DNA of 64,000 nucleotides from Adenophora triphylla var. japonica (taxonomy: Eukaryota > Streptophyta > Magnoliopsida > Asterales > Campanulaceae): NCBI GenBank assembly GCA_022495995.1, contig JAFEMH010003604.1, positions 186,001 to 250,000 on the forward strand, read 5' to 3'. Both the position numbers and the translations under genes were made by a program. Every line of letters begins with the position of its first letter. The stretch's first letter is position 1. Shown piece by piece: positions 11,038-19,809 of the stretch. Below the pieces are notes generated by a model. It ran no database searches, was not told the origin of the DNA, and saw only the letters and a program-made list of their open reading frames with translations.

Positions 11038-12934
11038 TGTAAGTACCCAAATCTGGCTCATGCCTTTCGGTTAAGTTTCTCGGCAATTCCCCGGACTTTC
11101 CTAAAGTTCAGGGGCAATTTGGGAACTTTTCCAAACCTTCCGAGAGGCGAAGGACTTGCTAGGAATTAAAATTCCACGTAGTCCTTCACTGGAAAAGCCC
11201 TTCTAGAAGGCCACCTTGCATGATTCTAGAAATAAGCTGAGTCATCTCTGGATAAGACCGCACGACCTCATTAGCCTTGGGGTTACAGCCGCACGGCTTC
11301 ATTAGCCATTGCCAGAGTGCCTATAAATAGAGGCCTCCTCTACCCATTTTGGAAGAGGATTTTCAGCAGTGTTACTCTGCCAAAATACCACCACAAAATT
11401 CCAGAAAGCTGAGAGAACCAACAACCACCTCCTTCCTCTCCAAAACCCTTCCAAAGTTGGTTCTTCCCTAGGTAAACTTCAAGGAGATAGAGGGACACCA
11501 CCATTGGTAACCTCTCCTCCCCTTTTTCTTGAAAATATACTTGTCTTTATTTGATATATTGCTCCTTGCTTTACATATTACTATATACTTGCTTGGTACT
11601 TGATATATTGTCATTAAAGATCCCATCTTTAGGCATGTAAATCATACATCCCCCATTCCCCTATCACATAGGATCCATGGAAGATCCAATCTAAGGATGA
11701 ACAATAAGACCTCAAAAAAGGCTTGTTATAGGGTGGATCTCTCACATGGTGATGTGAAAAATATCATCTTTGCATATAAAGTAGCATCCTTTGCATTAAA
11801 AATATCATCTTTGCATATAAAGTAGCATCCTTTGCACTTAAAATGTCATCTTTGTATATAAAGTAGCATCCTTTGCACTTAAAATGTCACCTTTTTCCAT
11901 AAAAATGTCATCTTTATGCATGCATGTCATTTCCCCTTCCCATGGATCTTGTTTCCAAGGATTGTCCACCTAAAAGGTTCATAAAGGACATAGGAAACCA
12001 TAAAAGGTCCTTCCTTTTATTTCCTAGCCTTAGCTTGCATCATGTACATTACATATGCTTGCATAAAAATGTCATCTTTAGCTTGAACATGCATTCCCCA
12101 TGTCCCTCATGGTTGGATCTCTCTCCTAGGATTGCCTAGTGACCTTCACAAGGCACAAAAAGGCATAGGATGAGTATAAAGATCCAATCTTTATACCCCT
12201 CCCCTAGTCCCCCTTGGTACATGGAGCATCTCTTGGAGCGAAATGGTGTAAAGGTCCTATATTTACATCATTTCTTCCACATAAAGATGCCATAAACGAA
12301 TTCTCCTTTAGAAAAGGATGAACTTTAGCCACATATCTCCGATCATCACTTGAGACGAGCATAAATGTCCCGAAAGAGCTCAAATCGTCTCAAGATGTAG
12401 GATTGATAGGCAAAGGTCATTCCTTTCTAAAGAGTCTCATCCTTGGACTATAAAAACGATGTCCCTATCTTGATCACATGAGACCCAAGGTCCCATCATG
12501 ATGATCATAAGTCCAAGATGAGAACGGGACAAAAGTCCCTAACACATCAAAAATCCAAGGAATCCCGAGCGATAACCAACTCATGGTTTATACGTCCGGA
12601 AGACCACTTGGTACATTCCCTCCTTTTCAAAACACACATCCCACACACGAAAACACTAAGGCAAGCATGAAAAGCGGATCTTGGAAGACTTGCTTCGGCA
12701 AGGCTCTTTGGGTGAACGAAGATCCGTTCTTCCCAAAGGGTAACTTAACCTCCGGGCCCAAATCCTTTTTTTCAAAGTTTTGAGAAAATCAAAATGGCGT
12801 GGCGACTCCGTTTTTCAATTTAAACCGGACGTTTCCAAACTGATGTGAGGCGGTGATCCCCCTTACACGAGAAAGCGGTTCCAAAAATAAATAAAATATA
12901 AGAGAGAGCCGCTATCTTGGGCACCACATTCACA
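11038..12934 (+). repeat. 3' LTR of element B
   Basis: About 1897 bp, starting TGTAAGTACCC and ending ...CATTCACA, preceded by a polypurine tract. It is a near-complete inverted match to the A LTR (2143-3886). It contains the same ~40-bp repeats (11755-11905, TTTGCATATAAAGTAGCATC type) and the same GC-rich end. Immediately after 12934 the gag frame of C resumes, fixing the right boundary. Confidence 0.88.
11321..11330 (+). promoter_or_regulatory. TATA box of LTR B
   Basis: CTATAAATAG followed by a CT-rich stretch. Just upstream at 11260-11310 are two copies of the palindromic GCCGCACGGCTTCATTAGCC-type motif. It matches the minus-strand TATA-like box of LTR A at 3603-3594. Confidence 0.65.
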
Positions 12935-14346
12935 GGGGGTATAAACTGTTTCATCCACAACTTTTCGGAGTTTATTCGACCCGCGGCCTCGGTTCTTGCC
13001 TTGATTTTTAGCGCGGGCAGGCTCTGGGGTGGTGTCCTGGACCTGGCTGATTCTCTCTTTTGCGGGTGCGCGGGCAGCGGGCTCATTAGGTTCTTCCGCG
13101 GAGGCAATGGCAGAGGCCCTTTCATACATCTCCTCGACGGTTTTTGGCCGGTTGGAGGCAAAATTCATTTTTAGGAAAGAGGAGCTGAGACCGCCCTCAA
13201 AGCAGAGTCTGATGTCTCCTTCCTCCAAATCCACTATCTCCTCGCTTACTTTCCGGAACCGAGAGATGTAGTTTTTTGTGGTCTCGTTTGCGGCCTGCTT
13301 GACACGGACAAGATCTGTATTTGGTCGAGCGGGCTCACTGGCCCTAGCAAAGGCATTTAGAAAGAGGCTTCTAAACTGACTAAAAGATTGGATGGACCGG
13401 GGCATTAGGGCCAGCATCCAAGATAGGGCCTTGCCCGTGAAGGTTACAGCCAAGGCCTTGCACATCACCGATTCGTCTGACGAGAATAGGGTTATCTGTC
13501 CCTCGAATCGTCCCATATGGCTTTTGGCATTCTTGGAGCCACCATATGTATCCATCTGGGGGGGCTTGCCCTTCTGAATAGGTGCCTGAGCGATCTTGTC
13601 GCTGAAGGCATCCATGGTACGGCCACACCTCTGGGCTGCTTTTTTTTGGTCTCCCACATCTCTTGCATAAATTTGACAAATTCCGGGCTCTGATTGTCAA
13701 CCTTTTGTTTTTTGGCACGATGAGCCACGGCCCTTTGCCCGGCGTGAGCCAGGGTTCTGGCTTGGGGCTTCGCACGGTGATTAGATTGTGCTTCTTCCCC
13801 AGCCTCCTCGCTATCATCCACATGCACCACACTGCGTCTGGCCAGCTGTCCGCGATCAAGGGTTGGTTCAACCCGGTTTACCCCCCTAGCTTGACTAGCA
13901 AGCGAGTTAGCGGGGGCTCGTTGGGAGAACCTTTGTGACCCTTGTGGGAACTGTAGTCCGCCGTTTGCCTCTATCTCAAACATCTCCATTTGAGCGTCAT
14001 TGATGGCCATGGCCTCAGCGACCAGTTTGGATTTGGCGGCGAGGATCTCCTGCCTCTTCAGAATTTGCTCCGGGGAGAGGGGAGTGTTTAAGGCGGTGTT
14101 TTTTATAGGAGCTTGTGGAGTTTTTGGGCTGTTGTTGAGGAGAGCTTGGGCTTTTTCAGCTCTGGCTTCATCCGTCAACCTATGAAAAACCCTTTGAACA
14201 GGGGAAAGGCTTTTTTGTGGTTGGGAACGGGCCCCCATCCTATTAAAAACGGACGTCGTAGCCTTATCTTTATTGACATTGGAAGGTGAGGCCTGGTTTT
14301 CTTCCTGGAGGGTCAAAAAACCGGTATTTTCCAAGATTTTAGACAT
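12935..14346 (-). pseudogene. gag: Gag of element C, frameshifted and truncated by B
   Basis: Starts MSKILENTGFLTLQEENQ at ATG 14346. The N-terminal ~230 residues are basic and low-complexity. The frame changes at the T8 run near 13640-13648 (one-base slip); the second frame then carries a Retrotrans_gag capsid domain, from about PPQMDTYGGSKN through ALSWMLALMPRSIQSFSQF to NYISRFRKVSEEIVDLEEGD. It continues into an RG-rich basic tail and ends at the B insertion. Zinc knuckle, protease and polymerase are not present in the window. Confidence 0.8.
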
Positions 14347-14451
14347 GTTCTTTGAAAAGAAAAATGACTGAAAAGAAGAGCCTTTAGAGAGTCAGCTGTT
14401 TAGAACACGAGAGGTGTCTGAAAACAAAGAAATTTAACGAGAAACAAATGA

Positions 14452-14472
14452 CGATTCCCGGCAATGGAACCA
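14452..14472 (-). other. Primer binding site of element C
   Basis: Minus strand, four bases after the LTR end: TGGTTCCATTGCCGGGAATC. It resembles a tRNA-Asp-type site (TGGCGCCGTTGCCGGGGA) with several changes and is nearly the same as the H site at 19598. Confidence 0.65.
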
Positions 14473-14476
14473 CTGA

Positions 14477-15334
14477 TGATGCCAAGCTTTTCAGGGTCAG
14501 GAGCGGTTCAAGGATATCTGGCAGGATATTTTTGGTGGTTTGATGTACCTATAACACAACACAAATGAAGCACCGTTAAGGTCAAAGTTGGATGTTAATA
14601 CAACTCAGGCCCTCGGGTGTGAGAGTAAGATTTCTGAGTAAAGAAGGCGTTGAATACCTTGAGTGTGTGTGAGTGTTTAGGGTTTGAGAATAATATGGCT
14701 TACTCAATATATTTGGAACTTACCTTGTCCAAGGGGAGAAAGGTCTTCTGTTTATAGGCAATGGGGAGCTGCTCGCTGACGTAAGCCATGAGGTCAGCCC
14801 TAAGGGGCACTTTGGTATTTGACCGCATACACGTGTCCGCATCCAATTGGGTCTGTTAGGGAGGGAGGACCCTCTGTCAGAAGGGATGTCGCTGATGTGG
14901 ACAGGAGCCGTGTATCCGGTGCGGCGCATTTAATGCCATTGTAGGTGCCTGACTGAGCCGCATTGAATGCGATGGGAGTGAGCCAGCCACTTGCATGTCA
15001 GAGCCAGTAAGCTAACTTGCTCAGTAAGGATTGCCATTAACCGGGAGGCAGGTGAGATAACCGGAAGGCAGGTATGAGCCCGCGGTCAACATCTTGAGCG
15101 CGATCAAAGGTATTTGACGCGGGCACGGATGGAGCGGTCATACCTCCTGTGGGCACCAATCCAGCGGTCAGGATCCCTCCGGTCTGGAGTAGGATGATGC
15201 GGAGAGGATTGCGGTCTTGACCTCAGGGGTCTATCTGTCCATGGCCTTGACTCCGGCGGTCTAGGGACTGCCACGTCACTGGTTCTCTGGGCCAGTCCGA
15301 GCGTGGGCCCGGTGCAACTGGTCCGGGCTCATCA
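14477..15334 (-). repeat. 5' LTR of element C
   Basis: About 858 bp from TGATGAGCCCGG (15334) to ...GGCATCA (14477) on the minus strand, delimited by the primer site. A CTATAAAC box lies near 14755-14748. Its partner LTR is outside the window, so the outer boundary rests on the TG...CA rule only. Confidence 0.65.
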
Positions 15335-15424
15335 GTTGGCTTTTTTTTATGTAATACACATTTATATGTATAATAAATGAAGTATTTAGATATATAGAAG
15401 TGTGTGCACTATCTTATATGATGC

Positions 15425-15494
15425 TTGTTACGTCCTAAAAAATCCACTCAACATGTTCTACATCTTGGACATCCATCTCGAGGTAACGTCTTGA
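15425..15494 (+). repeat. Fragment of LTR E (first ~70 bp)
   Basis: TGTTACGTCCTAAAAAATCC and the following ~50 bases match the start of the LTR at 16198-16267 with few differences. The match stops at CGTCTTG. The rest of this LTR copy is missing. Confidence 0.8.
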
Positions 15495-15903
15495 TGTCAT
15501 ACGAAAAAGTCAACTCTTCTAGACCGGCAACCAACCCCTGTTCCGATGAAATCCTATCTAATGTGTGCAAAGTACGCCTGCCAATGGGCATCAGTTGACA
15601 ATAAGAAAGCTTCGTGGCCTTAAAGAAGCGGGTAATCGTGGGAGAAAAGGGAAATTTTAAACCTATTGTAAAGGGATACTCATAGAAACCTACCCAATCA
15701 ACGGAAAAACAGTCGGCACTCCCAGCTTTGCCTGGTACCAGAAACTCTGCACTTGAGGGGAACGCATTGTTCCTCTTCAACGTATCAACATGGGATGCAC
15801 TGAAGTTGCACCGCTCGTCATTCTTCTTTTTTATAAACCCTAAGAACTTAAAACCCTTGGGGGGAGTGGCCTCAACGTCAATAACTGCCTTTCCCTTACC
15901 CAT
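15448..15903 (-). pseudogene. Antisense ORF of element E: 'putative gypsy type transposon' domain (PF04195-like)
   Basis: Starts MGKGKAVIDVEATPPKG at 15903; a donor-like GTGAGT near 15945 suggests an upstream exon. Residues ~55-100 contain WVGFYEYPFTIGLKFPFSP and LSYCQLMPIGRRTLHTLDRI. This is the typical opening of the Transposase_28 / putative gypsy type transposon domain found in plant retroelement antisense ORFs. The C-terminus runs directly into the LTR fragment at 15494 and ends at 15448, so the native 3' part is lost. Function unknown. A related domain is encoded antisense in element H. Confidence 0.65.
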
Positions 15904-16197
15904 AAGCAATGGACAGAAAATAAACAGAGAAACGAAATGGAGAATACTCACCGGAGATAAAACAGAGACAATGACGCCGGCGAAAGAAGGAGCAGTTTGG
16001 CGAAATATGGTTCCCTTTTTGAAAATTCAAAATGAATTTGACAAGACCATTATAAATCCCATAATGAGCCCGAAAATCCTCGGGCATCGTGCGGGCCAAC
16101 CACCTCATCACCTTTCTTTCAAGCCTGAAGCGACACTTGGCAAAATATTAAAGCCCTCCGTATTCAACATGGAACGCTTCAATATTTTGGGGGCAAT
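15904..16197 (+). other. 3' untranslated end of E with polypurine tract
   Basis: No sense coding region. TTTTGGGGGCAAT at 16185-16197 immediately precedes the LTR start and is the polypurine tract. Confidence 0.6.
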
Positions 16198-16772
16198 TGT
16201 TACGTCCTAAAAAATTCACTCAACATGTTCTGCATCTTGGACATCCATCTTGAGGTAACGTCTTGGTTTACATCTTGGACTAACGCCTTGAAATTATTTG
16301 TTGTGTTTATCCTATTTTTCAGGGACAGAATTATAAATAAATAATTCACCCATGTGACCGTTTGGACCTAGTCCAAGAGCAACACAACAGATTCAAACTA
16401 TCAATCAAAGGATAACGGCTGGACTCCTTCAACAAGAAGCAAGATTCTAGGCGCAAGATCAGCATGACATTCAAGTTGATATTTTCAGTTACAATAACAC
16501 CTATATATTGCTCTTCGGAAGCACTCTTATTCACGTTACACAATTTTGCTTACTCTACTCTGCACTTGTACTCGAAAACTCTCAAATACCTAATAAAATT
16601 TGTTTGGTTTAGGCAGGCTTGCCAAAAGCCTCCTTAGATTTTTCTCTTAGACGATTGCTCTAAGGGTTTCCTTGTTACATCCTTGTGTTCATCTTGCTTT
16701 GAGGATCATATTCCATTTGTGCCCAAACCTCCTTGAGAAGACAAATTCACTTGTCGAAATTTGTCCAAAACA
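16198..16772 (+). repeat. LTR of element E
   Basis: 575 bp, TGTTACGTCC...CCAAAACA, preceded by a polypurine tract and followed by a primer binding site, so both boundaries are well placed. It contains a short internal duplication of ATCTTGGAC. Confidence 0.8.
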
Positions 16773-16794
16773 ATTTGGCGCCGTCTGTGGGAAC
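16773..16794 (+). other. Primer binding site of element E
   Basis: TTTGGCGCCGTCTGTGGGAA one base after the LTR, a site widely found in plant Tat-type gypsy elements. Confidence 0.75.
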
Positions 16795-16819
16795 TTTGGT
16801 TTTTTAGATTCCATTCAAG

Positions 16820-17685
16820 ATGAGCAATCCGACCTCAGCTATGTCTACCCCCATCATCACGACCGGGGCAAGGACCATCATGTCAAGCTTGCCTATAACA
16901 TCTAGCGCACATTCACCTGTGGGCTCCGGTGCTGCCACACCTCAAAATCTGGGGTTCAACCAAGGTGGAACTTCAAACATGTCGCTGCCAGACATTTCAC
17001 TAGGAGTGATAACTGCCATGACGTCTATGATGCAACAGTTGAAAGATCAGATAGATGGGCAGCAACACACCAATCAAATGATCTTTAATCACATCAATAG
17101 GCTACATCATGATTTTTCAGCTTCCGGGTTCACCCTTCCCGTAACCAGCACATCAGAGGTCTCACCTTTGCAGCCCATAACTCTTTTTTCATGTGCTGGG
17201 ACGAGCGCGCAAGGCAGTCAAGGCGCTACACCCATATCCTGCACTGTTCAAACTGAAAGCACCACCGTCACATCCAACCCGATGCCGCTGATGTCATGCT
17301 TCACCTTTGCAACCCCACCTCATGTGGGGCAAACAGGGAGTTTCAACTTGTTCAATACTCCTTTTAATCCTATAGTTGCCACTAACCCTGTTGTAGATAC
17401 TGCCTTGCAAGAGAAGTGCTGCAACTTAAAGAAATCCTTATGAAGGTTCCCGGAGTCACCTTACCCTTCAACCAAGCATCTCCAACCAGCCATCATGATT
17501 CACGCTTTGTCCCTGCAATAGCTGGAGTGGAGATTCCCAAGAGATTTCAAGTACCCCCCATGAAGCAATATGATGGCACGACAGATCCTGCCGAACATTT
17601 TGCCCTATACCAAGAAAAGATGGATATCATCAGCATTCCTCCGCATCTTAAAGAAGTTTGCTTATCACAATTGCACTCATCATAA
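16820..17685 (+). pseudogene. gag: Gag N-terminal part of element E, frameshifted and truncated
   Basis: ATG at 16820 opens a Ser/Thr-rich N-terminal region (MSNPTSAMSTPIITTGART). A frameshift near 17415 is needed to reach the second segment, whose GVEIPKRFQVPPMKQYDGTT and DPAEHFALYQEKMDI are the start of the Retrotrans_gag capsid region of Tat-like Gag proteins. Homology ends at about 17660-17680, where the non-autonomous element G2 begins. The rest of Gag and all of Pol are missing. Confidence 0.75.
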
Positions 17686-18257
17686 ATAGGTGATTTGGAC
17701 CAATCAACAAGATTTTCTTGCCTTGAAGAATCGATCACAAAACCCTCTTTGAAACCAACAATATCAATCCAAGAATCAATCGATTCTTCCGAATTTGCAT
17801 CAAACAGAGGGGGTTTTGACCAATCAACAAGGTTTTCCTCACTTGAAGATTCGACAAAAAGGTCCTCTTTAAAACCAACAGTATCAACCCAAGAATCAAA
17901 GGAATCATTAGGAATTGCCTTACCTTCGATTTCCGGAATTTCGATCCTCATAGCGTCATTCCTCGAACGGTTAGCTGCATACCTATCATGAAGTCCATAA
18001 TTATGGCCGAGGGAATCCATCCCCTCTTGATAGTACTCCTTTTCCCCGGCTGGAACAATCGGATCTGAACCCCTCATCGCTAGAAACTTTTCTCTGCGAT
18101 CCAAGCGGGTCTGGAGTATTTGAATCCGTCTTCGTATCTCATCCATCTCGATATTGCGACGGCGTCGTTTGTACTGATGGTCATCTTCTTGGGGCTCCGC
18201 TGCACGGCTGCTCCATCGACCACGTCCACCGCGAACCACGCTTCCTCATTCAGTCAT
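17672..18257 (-). pseudogene. ORF of G2 (gag-like, family of element G)
   Basis: ATG at 18257 is followed three codons later by an in-frame TGA (18248-18246), where element G has CGA. Beyond it the frame is open: an RG-rich start, then RRRNIEMDEIRRRIQILQT (a predicted coiled coil), then two copies of a ~40-residue module. Each module has DSWVDTVGFKE or DSWIDIVGFKE followed by ENLVDWSKPPLFD or ENLVDWSKSPIYD. No enzyme motif is present. The N-terminal coiled coil resembles Gag proteins of chromovirus-like elements. Confidence 0.65.
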
Positions 18258-18286
18258 TGATATACGAACCAGGCTTTGATACCAAA

Positions 18287-18693
18287 TGATGGCGAATAGG
18301 CTAGAGAATAGAATGACCGAACGATAGAACAAGAATCAATTTCGAAAGCCAAAGCTTTTCTTTTCTATTTCATATAATCAAAGTCTGCCCTAATACAATA
18401 ACCCTAGCTTATTATTTATACTACTTATAAGAAGATTCTAGAATTACTAAATAAATAAAATAAAGCCCTAATTTAATAATTCATTAAAACCCTAAGAACC
18501 CATAAAAACAAAGCAAGCCCAAACCAAGCCCACTAATCTCCAAAGACTGCTTACGTTACGACTTGGCCGCATTATCGATGTTCCCGTCCGCCCCCTGTGC
18601 ACCCGTCTCAAGCGGGTGGGGCGCCCGCCTCACTTCCAGAATTCTCCCTCTGTTTTCTGTTGCTGCCTTTGCTCTGCACACGATACTGCATCA
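18287..18693 (-). repeat. 5' LTR of G2
   Basis: About 407 bp bounded by TGATGC... and ...CATCA on the minus strand and followed by TTTGGTATCAAAGC. It is homologous to the LTRs at 34979-35424 and 48656-48948. Confidence 0.75.
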
Positions 18694-18819
18694 CAAGTTG
18701 TGTGATTCTACTTAGTCTAGTTGACTATAAAGCCCCAAATCGTATTTTATTGACTGCAATCACACATTAAAAGCATATCAACACGCATGCACACATGTTT
18801 ATTCATATGCAATGTAATG
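18694..18819. other. Unassigned sequence left of H
   Basis: 126 bp of A/T-rich sequence, no ORF or repeat recognised. It is probably continuous with 32945 onward before H inserted. Confidence 0.4.
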
Positions 18820-18824
18820 CAAAC
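18820..18824. other. Target site duplication of H, left copy (CAAAC)
   Basis: Identical to 32940-32944 on the other side of H. Confidence 0.9.
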
Positions 18825-19594
18825 TGATACGACCCCATAAATTATATTGGGCCCTAATAATAAGAAACTAGGCCCAATAGCTAATTAAGGGCCAGGCCCA
18901 TTGGGTTTAGGCCGACCAAGAGAATTTGCCGTTTCAGCGACATAGAATGAATAGGCTCCTTGGAGCTGTTTTAGACCCCGGCGAGAAGGGACGTGGGGAC
19001 ATCGAGTTAGGGACAATGGGGCTATGCGAAAGACATGGCCTAGCTATTGCCCGCCTCATGAGTAAGAAGATTACGTTGCTCGCAGGCCACCTAGGTCGGG
19101 GCGACATGACAGTTGATGTCGCCCATAATCAGGTTGTCGCCTGAGCGACTAGGAACTCAGGGCATTACCAGGATGGCACATTGATTGTCGCCTATGTCCC
19201 TTACCCTAAGTACTTGTGATGTGTGACTGATGTGACAAGGTGAATAGTAAAATCCCACTAAGTTGAGGTTGGTTGAGATCACTTCCATTGGATGATTGAC
19301 AAGTGTCCCCCATGTGCAAGGCACATGGGGGGCTTAGGGATATAAAAGGTGAATAGTGTTCATTGCATGGGTATGTTCTCTCTCTCTCTGCATTCTCTCT
19401 CTAAGTTCATCCATTGTTATACCACCTTCCTTGTTCATCTAACCTTACTCTCACGCCGGAGGGGGTACGCCGGAGTCACCCCCGGCCTAGTTTACCTTGT
19501 TCCTTGTGTGTAGGCGGTCAACCAAGCAAGGAAGCAAATGAGTATCCGTGTCATCTCAGTTCCTGTGCAACCAAAGATTTTTCATGGTAGCATC
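18825..19594 (+). repeat. 5' LTR of H
   Basis: Starts TGATACGACCCC, ends GGTAGCATCA. It contains hairpins at 19099-19124 (GGGCGACAT/ATGTCGCCC), 19136-19149 (GTCGC/GCGAC) and 19307-19331 (CCCCCATGTGC/GCACATGGGGG) and a TATA box at 19341-19347. Confidence 0.93.
19307..19347 (+). promoter_or_regulatory. Core promoter of LTR H: hairpin plus TATA box
   Basis: A perfect 11-bp inverted repeat with a 3-base loop ends about 10 bp upstream of TATAAAA. The pair recurs in the 3' LTR (32651-32690), and a shortened version is seen in the LTR at the right edge (63657-63682). Confidence 0.6.
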
Positions 19595-19616
19595 AGTTGG
19601 TTCCGTTGCCGGGACC
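19595..19616 (+). other. Primer binding site of H
   Basis: TGGTTCCGTTGCCGGGA three bases after the LTR. It resembles a tRNA-Asp-type site with a few changes and is shared with element C. Confidence 0.7.
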
Positions 19617-19809
19617 TGATTTTTGTTCCTTGTTTTGGTTGGAAGATTATTGGGGAAGGTTAGAAGGTTTATTGAGAAGGTTACGGTGAGTTAGGTTTGG
19701 TGTTCTTCAGTTTCGTGCTCTTGCTGAGAGGTGTTTTAAAGGTGGTTATTTGGTGTTGAAGTTGATTGTGATCAGTTTGGGTCGTTTAAAAGCCCAGAAT
19801 ATAGTCAAA

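Larger units (their letters stand above)
3887..12934 (+). mobile_element. Element B: 3' half of a Tat/Ogre-like Ty3/gypsy retrotransposon with antisense genes
   Basis: Plus-strand order: C-terminal integrase (to 4203), ~100-bp repeats, a stem-loop motif, two genes on the opposite strand (4864-6300 and 7026-9493), three short-repeat arrays (9887-10935), polypurine tract and 3' LTR (11038-12934). Sense pol followed by antisense plant-mobile-domain-like genes before the 3' LTR is the organisation described for Tat-lineage elements with antisense extra ORFs. The left half is missing because A interrupts it. The right LTR end abuts gag of C mid-codon, so B itself is inserted in C. Confidence 0.8.
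12935..15334 (-). mobile_element. Element C: 5' part of a Ty3/gypsy retrotransposon, interrupted by B
   Basis: Minus-strand order is LTR (15334 to 14477), primer binding site, short leader and gag (14346 to 12935). Gag stops being homologous exactly at the end of the B LTR, so the remainder of C is expected left of the window, beyond A and B. C shares its primer site core (TGGTTCCRTTGCCGGGA) and its LTR end (GCATCA) with element H, suggesting the same broad clade. Confidence 0.8.
15425..17680 (+). mobile_element. Element E: rearranged Tat-like gypsy element with a central LTR
   Basis: Order on the plus strand: a ~70-bp fragment of the LTR 5' end (15425-15494), an antisense ORF, a polypurine tract, a full LTR (16198-16772), primer binding site, and gag truncated at about 17680. 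A single LTR flanked by polypurine tract on its left and primer site on its right is what remains when two tandem copies share an LTR. Sequence 15335-15424 between C and E is A/T-rich and unassigned. Confidence 0.65.
17672..18693 (-). mobile_element. G2: 3'-truncated copy of the non-autonomous LTR element G
   Basis: Minus strand: LTR (18693 to 18287), initiator-methionine-type primer site (18286 to about 18270), then an ORF homologous to that of element G (35259-36368). The copy stops inside this ORF at the border with E gag, so its 3' half and 3' LTR are absent and no target duplication can be shown. Confidence 0.75.

Noticed and set aside
2143..12934. One giant foldback transposon bounded by the inverted A and B LTRs
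   Set aside because: The inner sequence has an integrase end, polypurine tract and antisense genes in the right order for B, and each LTR has its own primer site or polypurine tract, so nested insertion explains it better.
18694..18819. Remnant of E gag continuing after G2
   Set aside because: I could not read any capsid-like sequence here in any frame.
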